Positions 18,293 through 26,207 of a DNA stretch of 64,000 nt are shown here, piece by piece; the stretch's first letter is position 1, and the number at the start of each line of letters is the position of its first letter. Source of the stretch: an uncultured Lachnospiraceae bacterium (GTDB taxonomy: Bacteria > Bacillota > Clostridia > Lachnospirales > Lachnospiraceae); the NCBI GenBank assembly GCA_910584845.1, contig CAJUDH010000014.1, positions 1 to 64,000 on the forward strand. Direction: 5' to 3'. A program made the translations under genes and the position numbers. The notes under the pieces are model-generated. The model had not been told where the DNA came from. It was given only the letters and a program-made list of their open reading frames with translations, and did not search any database.

Positions 18293-18573
18293 TTCAATCT
18301 TGCAAATACCATATCGTACCCGTCGCTTCCATAATTCAGGGAGCGGTTCACCCGGCTTATAGTTGCCGTAGACGCCCCGGTTTTCTCTGCAATATCCAAA
18401 TAAGTCTTCTTTTCCCTAAGCATCTTCGCTACTTCATAACGTTGGGAAAGAGACAAAAGCTCATTTACCGTGCATACATCTTCAAAAAATGCATAACATT
18501 CCTCTGGCGTTTCCAATGTCAAAATCGCTTGAAACAAATGGTCTACCGCAGTGGTCTTAATTTTTTTGTTCAT
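18277..18573 (-). CDS. YerC/YecD family TrpR-like regulator
   Basis: 98-residue member of the TrpR superfamily group typified by Bacillus YerC. The helix-turn-helix is in REKKTYLDIAEKTGASTATI followed by SRVNRSLNYG. TrpR-like proteins of this group are small dimeric DNA-binding proteins of undefined target. GGGGAG lies six bases before ATG 18573; the upstream in-frame start is unlikely. Confidence 0.88.
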   Translation of the reverse strand: MNKKIKTTAVDHLFQAILTLETPEECYAFFEDVCTVNELLSLSQRYEVAKMLREKKTYLDIAEKTGASTATISRVNRSLNYGSDGYDMVFARLKKDEG

Positions 18574-18764
18574 GATGGACTCCCCTTTTGGAACAGTAAG
18601 TAATCTTACGTGAGGCCGACGGCCCACATCTATTACTTTACCATAGTAAATTTGTAAAGTCCATACCTGTTTTTAATATTTTTACCTTAATTCCCCAAAA
18701 CGCCCCAAAACTTCCCTTCCGGCAGACGCAAGCCACCAGTTGGCAGAGGTTTACCCATAAAAAT

Positions 18765-18807
18765 CGGCGTAAAAAGCTATGTCAACAGAACTTAGCCCTT
18801 TACGCCG
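18765..18807 (-). terminator. Terminator of the amino acid transporter operon
   Basis: Stem from 18794-18807 with 18765-18778 (CGGCGTAAA... pairs with ...TTTACGCCG) followed by T residues on the minus strand, 17 bases past the ATPase stop codon. Confidence 0.7.
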
Positions 18808-18823
18808 GAAATGGGGGCACCTG

Positions 18824-19570
18824 CTATCCCTGAATAAACCGGCTTAAAAACTCCTGGGTTTTTGCCTTTTGCGGGGCGCCGAAAATATTTTCCGGCCCCC
18901 CTTCTTCCTCGATCACCCCGTCTGCCATAAACACCACATGGTTGGAGACATCCCGGGCAAAAGCCATCTCATGGGTCACAATAATCATCGTAATCCCTTC
19001 CTTTGCCAACGTCCGCATAACCGCCAATACTTCCCCTACCATCTGGGGGTCCAGGGCCGATGTAGGTTCGTCAAACAAAAGCACTTCCGGCTCCATGGCC
19101 AAAGCGCGGGCGATGGCTACCCTCTGTTTCTGGCCACCGGATATTTGCCTGGGCTTGGCATGGATATAAGGGGCCATACCCACCTTTTCCAGATATTTCA
19201 TGGCATTCTTTTTGGCTTCTTCCTTGCTTTTCTTTAACACCCTGGTCTGGCCGATCATGCAATTTTCCAATACTGACATGTTGTTAAACAAATTAAAGCT
19301 CTGGAATACCATCCCAACTTTGGAACGGTAGGAAGAAACGTTTACCCTGCGGTCGGTAATGTCTTTTTCATGGTACAAAATCTCCCCGGTAGTCGGGGTT
19401 TCCAACATGTTAATACAGCGCAGCAACGTGGATTTCCCCGAGCCGGAAGCCCCGATAATGCAAGTCACGTCGCCTATATCCACAGAGAAGTCAATGTCCC
19501 GCAGCACCACGTGCTTTCCGAAGGATTTGCTCAAATGGCGCACTTCCAGCAAATGATTTTGTCCAGCCAT
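18824..19570 (-). CDS. Polar amino acid ABC transporter ATPase
   Basis: GlnQ/HisP-type ATPase (248 aa) that powers uptake of a polar amino acid. Walker A GASGSGKST is at 40-48, the signature ISGGQKQRVAIARAL near 145, and Walker B LLFDEPTSALDP follows. ATG 19570 overlaps the permease stop codon, so translation is coupled. Third gene of a binding protein-permease-ATPase operon. The exact substrate (glutamine, cystine, arginine and others are possible) is not fixed by sequence. Confidence 0.92.
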   Translation of the reverse strand: MAGQNHLLEVRHLSKSFGKHVVLRDIDFSVDIGDVTCIIGASGSGKSTLLRCINMLETPTTGEILYHEKDITDRRVNVSSYRSKVGMVFQSFNLFNNMSVLENCMIGQTRVLKKSKEEAKKNAMKYLEKVGMAPYIHAKPRQISGGQKQRVAIARALAMEPEVLLFDEPTSALDPQMVGEVLAVMRTLAKEGITMIIVTHEMAFARDVSNHVVFMADGVIEEEGGPENIFGAPQKAKTQEFLSRFIQG

Positions 19571-20361
19571 CACTTTTCCCCCTTTTTCTCATCCGGATAC
19601 CGGTACATGCCGCTGGTATGGGCCAGCGTGTCCGTAGTGGCCAGGTCATAATTGTCCGAACCATCCATCCGGTTCTCCATCCACCTAAGGATCCGGGAAC
19701 AGGTAAAGGTCATGATAAAATACATGATCATGGTGATGGTGTAAGTCTCAAAGTTCATGTAAAGCGCGCCGGCCGCCGCCTTGGTCTTATAAAGCAGCTC
19801 CGCCACCCCGATCACGGAAAGCACACAGCTGTCTTTAATATTGATGATCAGGTTGTTTCCGATCTGAGGCATAATGTTACGCAGGGCCTGGGGCAAAATA
19901 ACATATAACATGGTTTGCACATGGGTCATGCCGATGGCCTTAGCCCCCTCGGTCTGCCCTATGTCTATGGAGAGGATGCCGCCCCTGACCGTCTCCGCCA
20001 TATAGGCGCCGGTATTAATGGATAAGATAAAATACGCCGCCTGACGCATAGGCGGATTTAAGCCCACCAAAGGGAACAAACCGTAATAAATGAACATGGC
20101 CTGGGCCATCATCGGCGTGCCGCGGAAAAATTCCACATAGGCATTTAAAATCAATTTAACAATCCACAAAACTCCCTTTTTCACCGGGTTGTCCTTCGGC
20201 TCGGTGGGGATAGTCTGTACAATCCCCACGGCAAAGCCGATGACACAGCCCACAAAGGTGCCCACCAGCGCAATCTGCAGGCTGACCGCCGCCCCCTGCA
20301 CCATGGACATTCCGTAACGGTCAAATACGGCCAGGACGCGGCCTATAAAATCTGTTGGCAT
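19570..20361 (-). CDS. Polar amino acid ABC transporter permease
   Basis: 263-residue HisM/GlnP-type membrane subunit. It has several hydrophobic segments (AVSLQIALVGTFVGCVIGFA, MIMYFIMTF) and the EAA-like loop (GAKAIGMTHVQTMLYVILPQ) that contacts the ATPase. Only one permease is present, so it must act as a homodimer. The C-terminal tail is charged and longer than usual. The stop overlaps the ATPase start; the binding-protein stop lies 33 bases upstream. Confidence 0.92.
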   Translation of the reverse strand: MPTDFIGRVLAVFDRYGMSMVQGAAVSLQIALVGTFVGCVIGFAVGIVQTIPTEPKDNPVKKGVLWIVKLILNAYVEFFRGTPMMAQAMFIYYGLFPLVGLNPPMRQAAYFILSINTGAYMAETVRGGILSIDIGQTEGAKAIGMTHVQTMLYVILPQALRNIMPQIGNNLIINIKDSCVLSVIGVAELLYKTKAAAGALYMNFETYTITMIMYFIMTFTCSRILRWMENRMDGSDNYDLATTDTLAHTSGMYRYPDEKKGEK

Positions 20362-20394
20362 ATCCTCTCTCCTTTACCCCGCCAGGCGGCTATG

Positions 20395-21339
20395 TCAGTT
20401 GGCCAATGGCTGGACGGAAATCGCTTCGTCCATCATGGCAGAGAAATCGTCTTTTGTCATCTTGGTCAATACGCTGTCAATGGCTTCCTTCAACTCAGTA
20501 TTCCCCTTTTTCATGGAAATGCCGATGTTAATATCCTCGTCCGTCACTTGGAAGTCCCCGTCACCGCCGCCAAACTCCAACAGGACAAAGTCGGGATAAA
20601 CGACCAAAGCACCTTTCCCCGTAGGCTGGTCTGTAACTACCAAATCACACTTGCCTGCATTGAGGGACATAAGCATGTCCGGCGCACTGGCAGTAGCCGC
20701 CAGGATATTGGCGTCCTGGATCTGGGGCAGGCAATTCTGGTACCAGATCGTGCTCTGTTGGGATGTACAAGTGGCCCCGGCCAGGTCTGCCACACTAGCG
20801 GCATTTTCATATTTGCTGCCCTTTTTCACCAGGGTAACAATGCTGGCATAATAATAAGGCTCGCTAAAATCCACTGCCTGTAAACGCTCTGCAGTAATGG
20901 ACTGCCCGGCAATGACACAATCCGCCTGGCCACTCTGAAGGGCAGGGATCAAGGAATCCCAGTCCAGCCGTACGATCTGCAGGTCATAATCCAATTCTTC
21001 GCATATTTTTTTCGCCATCATCACATCATAGCCATAGGCATATTCGTTGCTTTCCATGATTGGCACGGCCCCGTTGGAATCATCCGGCTGGCTCCAGTTA
21101 TAAGGTGCATAAGCACATTCCATAGCCACCCGAAGCACCCTTTTCTCACTGGATCCCCCTGCGCCGCCCTCTTTCCCGGCAGCCTCTTCCCCGTCCGCCT
21201 TGCTGCCTGCTTCTGTAGACGCCGTAGTGGCCGGGTCCGCCCCGTCCCCTGACGCGCCGCTGCCGCCGCAAGCACTTAAAGAAACAGCCGTTATGGCTGC
21301 CATGGCCATAGCCATAAATGGTTTCATGATTTTTTTCAT
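20395..21339 (-). CDS. Amino acid ABC transporter substrate-binding lipoprotein
   Basis: 314-residue SBP_bac_3-family receptor. A lipoprotein signal ends in LSAC with the lipidated Cys at 24, followed by a low-complexity G/A/E linker (about 25-65) and the bilobed binding domain (YAPYNW, YGYDVMMAKKICEEL, DCVIAGQSITAERLQAVDFS). This last segment is typical of the family. First gene of the operon, with GAGAGGG before ATG 21339 and a promoter about 230 bases upstream. Confidence 0.92.
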   Translation of the reverse strand: MKKIMKPFMAMAMAAITAVSLSACGGSGASGDGADPATTASTEAGSKADGEEAAGKEGGAGGSSEKRVLRVAMECAYAPYNWSQPDDSNGAVPIMESNEYAYGYDVMMAKKICEELDYDLQIVRLDWDSLIPALQSGQADCVIAGQSITAERLQAVDFSEPYYYASIVTLVKKGSKYENAASVADLAGATCTSQQSTIWYQNCLPQIQDANILAATASAPDMLMSLNAGKCDLVVTDQPTGKGALVVYPDFVLLEFGGGDGDFQVTDEDINIGISMKKGNTELKEAIDSVLTKMTKDDFSAMMDEAISVQPLAN

Positions 21340-21569
21340 TTTTTATCCCTCTCTTTGTATTTGTTAAAAACGTTTCATAATAACTCCCCATACAGCCGTT
21401 TTTGCTGCTGCCATCCTATAAAAGCCGGTTGCCCTCCTTCCGTCCCCATCGCTGTTGCTTTCCGCAATCATCCGGCGGATGCACAAAAGATGCCAACCGC
21501 AGGCATGTGGGCCCAGTATACGGGCTGTGCAGCCAGTGCGCCGCCTACTGCGAGGATTCGTACTTTCAC

Positions 21570-21599
21570 AGTATAACGCACAAAAAGAAGCCCTGTCAA
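21570..21599 (-). promoter_or_regulatory. Promoter of the amino acid transporter operon, overlapped by a hairpin
   Basis: On the minus strand TTGACA (21594-21599) and TATACT (21570-21575) with an 18-base spacer. The -35 lies in the loop of a hairpin AAGAAGCC...GGGCTTCTT ending in T residues (21584-21613), which could end transcription from upstream. The leader to ATG is about 230 bases. Confidence 0.6.
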
Positions 21600-21613
21600 G
21601 GTTTAAGGCTTCT

Positions 21614-21950
21614 TTGTCTTGCCTATCATACAACTATATGTGGCATTTGTCAATTAGGGGCGCCCGGCTATTTCGATGAAAAAGGTAGGCTATCTATACT
21701 GGCATTTGCGGCAGCTGTGGCTGCCTTTTGCGCTGTTTCAATAAAAATTGTGTTGTCTTTTCCTTTCCTAACCAAAACCGAACCCGAAAAAGGGGGATCA
21801 TGGCAAATATAACGCCGGTTTATATCATTCCCTCTACCCCTTCATAAACCGCAAGAATATCAGCTTACCAATGCTTTCATCCGTTCCGCCCCTTTGTTTT
21901 CACCCCCGTCTGTCAAATTCCGTGCAAACATGTCACTTGCCCCCATTCTG
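21614..21950. other. Intergenic region without a recognised gene
   Basis: Between the transporter promoter and the MATE gene end. Short ORFs on both strands are not protein-like. No RNA family was recognised. Confidence 0.4.
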
Positions 21951-23327
21951 TCAAGGGTAGAAATACTTCTTTCTTACCAAAGCCAGGCACCCCACTGACA
22001 CCACAAACATAACCCCTTCCGCAACCGGAACCGCCAGCCACACCCCTGTAATACCCCACACCCGGGGCAACAGCAAAATCCCGCCGGCCAACAGCCCAAA
22101 TGTCCGCAAAAAGGAGAGTACCGCCGAAACCTTCCCGTTAGAAAGCGCCGTAAACATTCCGGAAATAAAAATATTCCATCCGCAAAATAAAAACCCAAAA
22201 GAGAAAACCCCAAACCCTTGAACCGTAATCCCATAAACCTCCGATGCCTCGCCGGCAAACATCCCCGCAATATATGGGCCCCCGACAAACGAAAAGGCAA
22301 ACACCAATAAAGACGTTATGGCAAGGAAACCCATGCTGATACGAAATACTTTCCTCTGCCGCACGTAATTTTTATTCCCATAATAGAACCCGGCTACCGG
22401 GGCTATCCCCATAGTAAATCCTAAAAATAAAGTATTTAGCAGAAATTGGGAATAAATAATAATTGTAATGGCGGCAACTGCGTTTTCCCCTGCCAAATCC
22501 ATCATAGTGATATTAAACAGATAAGTGGTAAGCGCCGTTGCCAGCTGGCTTACCATTTCCGAAGAGCCATTGAAACAGCTTTCCCTTATTATGCCCAGCC
22601 ATTCACCTATCTGCCGGCTTACCGCCACACCCGGCTTCATCCGCGGCCGGACAAAAAAAAGCGCCCCCTCCCCACTCAGAAAAAAGGCTATGCCGGCCGC
22701 CGCCGGGACCAGGTAGCCGATCCCCGTCCCCAAAGCCGCGCCCCGGATCCCCATGCCACAAGGCACAAGAAAAATATAATCAAACACAATATTCGCCACG
22801 CCAGCCAACACGGACAGCCCCAGCCCCAAACCCGGCCTGCCGGCTGTTACCAGGAAATTGGCAAATAAAGTCTGCAAAATATTAGCCGGGATAAACAAAA
22901 CCAACACGGCCAGATAATCCCTGCAATAAGGGAAGAGCCGTCTGCTGGCACCCAAGGCATAGACAATTTCCTCCATCCACAGAAAGCCTGCTACCATAAG
23001 CCCGGCCCCCATAGCTACCCCCGCAACCACCAGCAAAGTAAATCCCTCCCTCGCTTCCCGGACAGCCCCCGCTCCCATTTTCCGGGAAACAATGGCATTC
23101 CCCCCCGCGGCAGCCATCGTGCCCAGGCCAACCGTAAGATTAACCACCGGGCACACAATGTTGATTGCAGAAAGGGCATCCGTATTGACCAGCTGCGCCA
23201 CAAAAACGGTATCCACCATGGTGTAAAGGCCCATAAACATCATCATTACAATTGTGGGAAATGCAAAACGCAAAAGGGAATATGCCCCCCACTCCCGGTC
23301 TAAAGCATTTCCGCCCATTTCGTTCAT
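21951..23327 (-). CDS. MATE family efflux transporter
   Basis: 458 aa with about twelve hydrophobic segments in two homologous halves. MATE signatures include YTMVDTVFVAQLVNTDALSA at the N-terminus and FTMGIAPVAGFYYGNKN in the second half. It probably exports cationic drugs or metabolites using an ion gradient. ATG 23327 overlaps the stop of the AraC-GNAT gene (ATGA), so the pump is translationally coupled to its likely regulator. Confidence 0.92.
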   Translation of the reverse strand: MNEMGGNALDREWGAYSLLRFAFPTIVMMMFMGLYTMVDTVFVAQLVNTDALSAINIVCPVVNLTVGLGTMAAAGGNAIVSRKMGAGAVREAREGFTLLVVAGVAMGAGLMVAGFLWMEEIVYALGASRRLFPYCRDYLAVLVLFIPANILQTLFANFLVTAGRPGLGLGLSVLAGVANIVFDYIFLVPCGMGIRGAALGTGIGYLVPAAAGIAFFLSGEGALFFVRPRMKPGVAVSRQIGEWLGIIRESCFNGSSEMVSQLATALTTYLFNITMMDLAGENAVAAITIIIYSQFLLNTLFLGFTMGIAPVAGFYYGNKNYVRQRKVFRISMGFLAITSLLVFAFSFVGGPYIAGMFAGEASEVYGITVQGFGVFSFGFLFCGWNIFISGMFTALSNGKVSAVLSFLRTFGLLAGGILLLPRVWGITGVWLAVPVAEGVMFVVSVGCLALVRKKYFYP

Positions 23328-24178
23328 TTTCCCACCCCTTCCACAAACGGCAGTAAAACCATCCGCTGGGTAGGATATCCAAACTCCGTCAAAAGCTCGG
23401 ATTCCACAAACCCAAGACGTTTATACCCTTCCCTCTGTCCCGTATCCGCCGGATCCCCCTGGCGGAAAGTCGTAATGCTGACCCCATGCCCCCCAAATAT
23501 ATGTGTCCTCATAAAATCAAGCAAAGCCTCTGCAACCCCATAGCCGCGGTACTGGGGATGTACCCCTAAAAAGTCAATGGACCCTGCCTGGCGGCTAAAT
23601 GTAGCCGCGCCAACCAAAGCATCCCCGTCCCAAAAGGCCAGTGCCTGCCTTTGCCCCACATATGCCTCCAGGCGCTTTCCATATTCCCTTTCTTCTAAGC
23701 AGGGGAACCCGTCAACCACAAGCGGAAGGAAATCCATCCAGGCCGGGATGTCATCCTGGGTTGCATAACAAATCCATTGCCTGCCAGAACCGGGCTCCGA
23801 TATATGATGGTTTAAAACACATTCCAGCTGCAACGGATAAAACGCTTGATTCCCCCGGTACTCCATAGGGGTCTGCTTATACATGGATTTAAAAACTCCG
23901 GTAAACGCCTGCTGGCTTTCATACCCCGCCAACCATGCTATATCCAAAATCGGCTTTGCCGAAAACACCAAAAGCCTGGCAGCTTCCGTCAGCTGCCGGC
24001 GCTGGATATAGCCATGGACCGTAATCCCAACCGTCCGGGTAAACATCCGATGTAAATAAAATTTTGAATAGTGGACCGCCGCCGCAACCCTGCCCAAATC
24101 CATTTTCTCCCCCAGATGGGATTCTATATAAGAAATGGCAGCAGCAGTGGCGGCAATATGTACGTCTTTATGGTTTTC
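23324..24178 (-). CDS. AraC-type regulator fused to a GNAT acetyltransferase
   Basis: 284 aa. Residues 8-110 are a double helix-turn-helix AraC domain (SYIESHLGEKMDLGRVAAAV, LDIAWLAGYESQQAFTGVFK). From about 140 to the end is a GNAT domain with the acetyl-CoA loop in HPQYRGYGVAEALLDF. Fusions of this kind may acetylate the compound that the coupled MATE gene exports while controlling its transcription; this is inference. ATG 24178 follows AGGAGG; a more upstream Met is less likely. The upstream DNA holds a degenerate tandem repeat. Confidence 0.85.
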   Translation of the reverse strand, partial: ENHKDVHIAATAAAISYIESHLGEKMDLGRVAAAVHYSKFYLHRMFTRTVGITVHGYIQRRQLTEAARLLVFSAKPILDIAWLAGYESQQAFTGVFKSMYKQTPMEYRGNQAFYPLQLECVLNHHISEPGSGRQWICYATQDDIPAWMDFLPLVVDGFPCLEEREYGKRLEAYVGQRQALAFWDGDALVGAATFSRQAGSIDFLGVHPQYRGYGVAEALLDFMRTHIFGGHGVSITTFRQGDPADTGQREGYKRLGFVESELLTEFGYPTQRMVLLPFVEGVGK

Positions 24179-24275
24179 CATCCCTATTATCCTCCTGCCT
24201 CTCATATGGCTATCGGTTGTAGCCAATTAAAACCGGTATTGCGGGCCTGCCCATATGGGACTGCCTCTATTTAGG

Positions 24276-24438
24276 CCGCCTTTATGGAACCACCTTTCCG
24301 AGGTCGCCCTTTTTCAATCGCCTTTTGGGGATTGCCCTTTCAAGATCGCCTTTTCCGATTGCCTTTTTGGGGCCGCCCTTTTCCGACTGCCTTTTGGGGA
24401 TCACCTTTTCCGATTGCCTTTTCGGGACCGCGCCTTTT
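24276..24438. repeat. Degenerate short tandem array
   Basis: About a dozen imperfect units of 13-16 bases with core (T/C)(T/C)GCC(C)TTTT separated by GGGGA, CCGA or CAAGA. On the minus strand it reads as repeated AAAAGG(C/T)(A/G)AT. Unit length is not a multiple of three, so it is not coding. It sits in the 5' region of the AraC-GNAT gene. Confidence 0.7.
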
Positions 24439-24638
24439 TAATTGGATTTATGGGCATTGCCTGTAGGTTTTATCTGTATTATAGCAGGATGTAAAAGGGA
24501 TGTTTTCATAATTCTTGCTTATCTTATTGCGTTTTTATTTTATGATAAAGGCGAAGGGCCACCTGATCATCCAACTCTTTTTTTAAAGGTACAACGCCCC
24601 AGGTTGAGTGGTCCCCAAATAATTTCCTGTTAAAATCC

Positions 24639-24788
24639 TTACCTTCGCCCCCGGTCGATACTCCCATGTTCCGGAATCCTGCCAAGGGATTTTTTATGGT
24701 TAAACCCCATATCGGCATTGATGGTGCCCTTTACAAAATCCACAGCATTGGTATTATAATAATTCAGCACCCCTTCTCTTACCGGCAT
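24639..24788 (-). pseudogene. N-terminal remnant of a SAM-dependent methyltransferase
   Basis: ATG 24788 with AGGAGG upstream opens a 49-codon frame: YYNTNAVDFVKGTINADMGF, then LGRIPEHGSI and a stop. This matches the start of class I methyltransferases of the TehB-like group (YYNxNAxxF...xxF...IPxxGxIL), but the SAM motif and all that follows are gone. A second protein-like piece (24524-24718, ending VALRLYHKIKTQ) may be other debris. Confidence 0.5.
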
Positions 24789-25336
24789 TTTTCCATCCTC
24801 CTAAACCTTTCATTTTTAAACCGGAAAAGGCTCCTTTCCCCTTTTCCGCATGCTTGCCCTTCCTGTTATACCCTTTCATTATATCGGGGTGGAAACAATG
24901 ATTCAATAGAATGAAACACTAATGTTAAATTTAATATTGGTTAATTGAAATCCTTACTGCAACAATGAAATTGTAAATGCACATTGACAAAATCATGAAA
25001 TTGTTAGCGCAACAGCCATCCGGTAAGTGCAACATTTTTTCAAGAAAATAGCCTCTTTTTCTTGCTTTTTTTCCTCTCCCTCGGTAAAATCACCTTAAAG
25101 AATGGCAACACAAGAGGCGGACTGCATAGCCTTCTTTTTTGAAGTTCTTAATGCACCCCGCTTTTTCGACGTTCTGTCTTTTCCTCTGCCCTGCCTTCTT
25201 TGCGTGTTTTCCGGCTTATTTCATTACTTTAATAATGCCGGCGTTAGGTTGATAGAATCGGATGGGACCTTTTTCAGCCCCAGGAGAGTTGCGGTCTCCT
25301 GGCTGTAGATCTTTATAAACAAATCCATGGGGACTG
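24789..25336. other. Intergenic region holding an IS30-like end
   Basis: No plausible gene; the ORF at 25102-25308 is not protein-like. It includes the IS30-like terminal repeats at 24927-25046. Confidence 0.45.
24927..25046 (+). repeat. IS30-like terminal/subterminal repeats, left copy
   Basis: AAATTTAATATTGGTTAATTGAAA (24927-24950, read as two parts) precedes a set of related motifs: ATGAAATTGTAAATGCA (24965-24981), ATGAAATTGTTAGCGCAAC (24995-25013) and GTAAGTGCAAC (25023-25033), then an inner hairpin. GGTTAATTGAAA (24939-24950) recurs inverted at 29043-29054, and ATG(A/T)AATTGTAAATGCA recurs at 29004. It looks like one end of an element whose other end is at 28960-29072. Confidence 0.5.
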
Positions 25337-25578
25337 TCAGTCCATTTTTTTTCGTGGGTACGAATTGATATGGTTCATCAGCCTCATGATCTCTTCCTCC
25401 GTATATCCATCCTTTGCTTCCCCTTTGGGAAACACATACCGGATCATTTCCTGGAATACAGACGGATACCTTTCCAAATCCGCAATGTGATTTTGTGAGA
25501 GATTATTTCGGGCAACAGAAATCTCTCTGAGAAAAAACCGGGAAAGCTCCAGGCAGGGACTATGTATTTTCCTACAAG
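25337..25578 (-). pseudogene. C-terminal remnant of an unidentified protein
   Basis: A minus-strand frame with no start reads LELSRFFLREISVARNNLSQ, then HIADLERYPSVFQEMIRYVF, and later YTEEEIMRLMNHINSYPRKK before TGA at 25337. It is clearly protein-like but has lost its N-terminus. It begins where the YczE-type gene ends. Confidence 0.4.
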
Positions 25579-26191
25579 GTTATCCATCTGCACTTTTCAT
25601 AAGCCCGCCAGAAAAATGTTATCATTTTTCCCAGTATAAGAAACGCTACAACCGTGCCCACCGTAAGCGTTCCGCCCATAAGCATGCCGGCTGCCAAAAG
25701 GAAAAAGTCCACGGCCCAGCGAACCTGATGATATGGATGTCTCGACTTTTTTGCGGCGGCAATGAGCAAGGCATCATAGGCTACCTTCCCAACCCCGGCA
25801 TATATAATTGCTCCTGCTCCGGCCGCCAAAATAGTAAAGGCGGCCAGCATCAGTATATAATTATATGGAAAAGCCCATGAAAAGCCCTTTAGCAGCCCTT
25901 TAGCAGCCCTATGGTCACATCCATAAAACCTCCCACCGCAAACAGGGAAAGCACGGTTCCCACCCCTAATTCATGATAATCCAGAAATACGGTTACCGCC
26001 ATCATGAGAAGCGCCGTTAAATAACTTGCCCATCCGGCGCTTAGTTTCATTGTGTGTACGACGCCCCCATAAAACACGGTAATCGGATCCGCGCCAAGAC
26101 CGCAGTTGATTGCTATTCCATTTCCAATTCCCATAAGCGCCGAACCAGCAAAGCAGAACACAAGCTTTTTAAAAAATCGTTTCTTGTCCAC
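25572..26191 (-). pseudogene. YczE/YitT-type membrane protein split by an 11-base duplication
   Basis: Integral membrane protein of the YczE group (about 210 aa when joined), with GNGIAINCGLGADPITVFY in the first half and GAGAIIYAGVGKVAYDALL in the second. The halves are in different frames because CCCTTTAGCAG is present twice in tandem at 25885-25895 and 25896-25906; removing one copy restores a continuous frame (IGLLKGFSWAFPYN). The likely start is GTG 26191 with AAAGGGA upstream, just after the GH1 stop. Probably the second gene of the GH1 operon. It may be dead or reversible by slippage. Confidence 0.75.
25885..25906. repeat. Perfect 11-base tandem duplication inside a gene
   Basis: CCCTTTAGCAG twice in a row; breaks the frame of the YczE-type gene. 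Confidence 0.9.
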
Positions 26192-26207
26192 AGCCCCAAG
26201 TCCCTTT

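Noticed and set aside
18824..21339. Assigning the transporter to glutamine or cystine
   Set aside because: ATPase and permease motifs are shared by all polar amino acid systems; the receptor does not settle the substrate by eye.
24276..24438. CRISPR array
   Set aside because: Units are 13-16 bases, degenerate, without unique spacers of regular size, and no cas genes are in the window.
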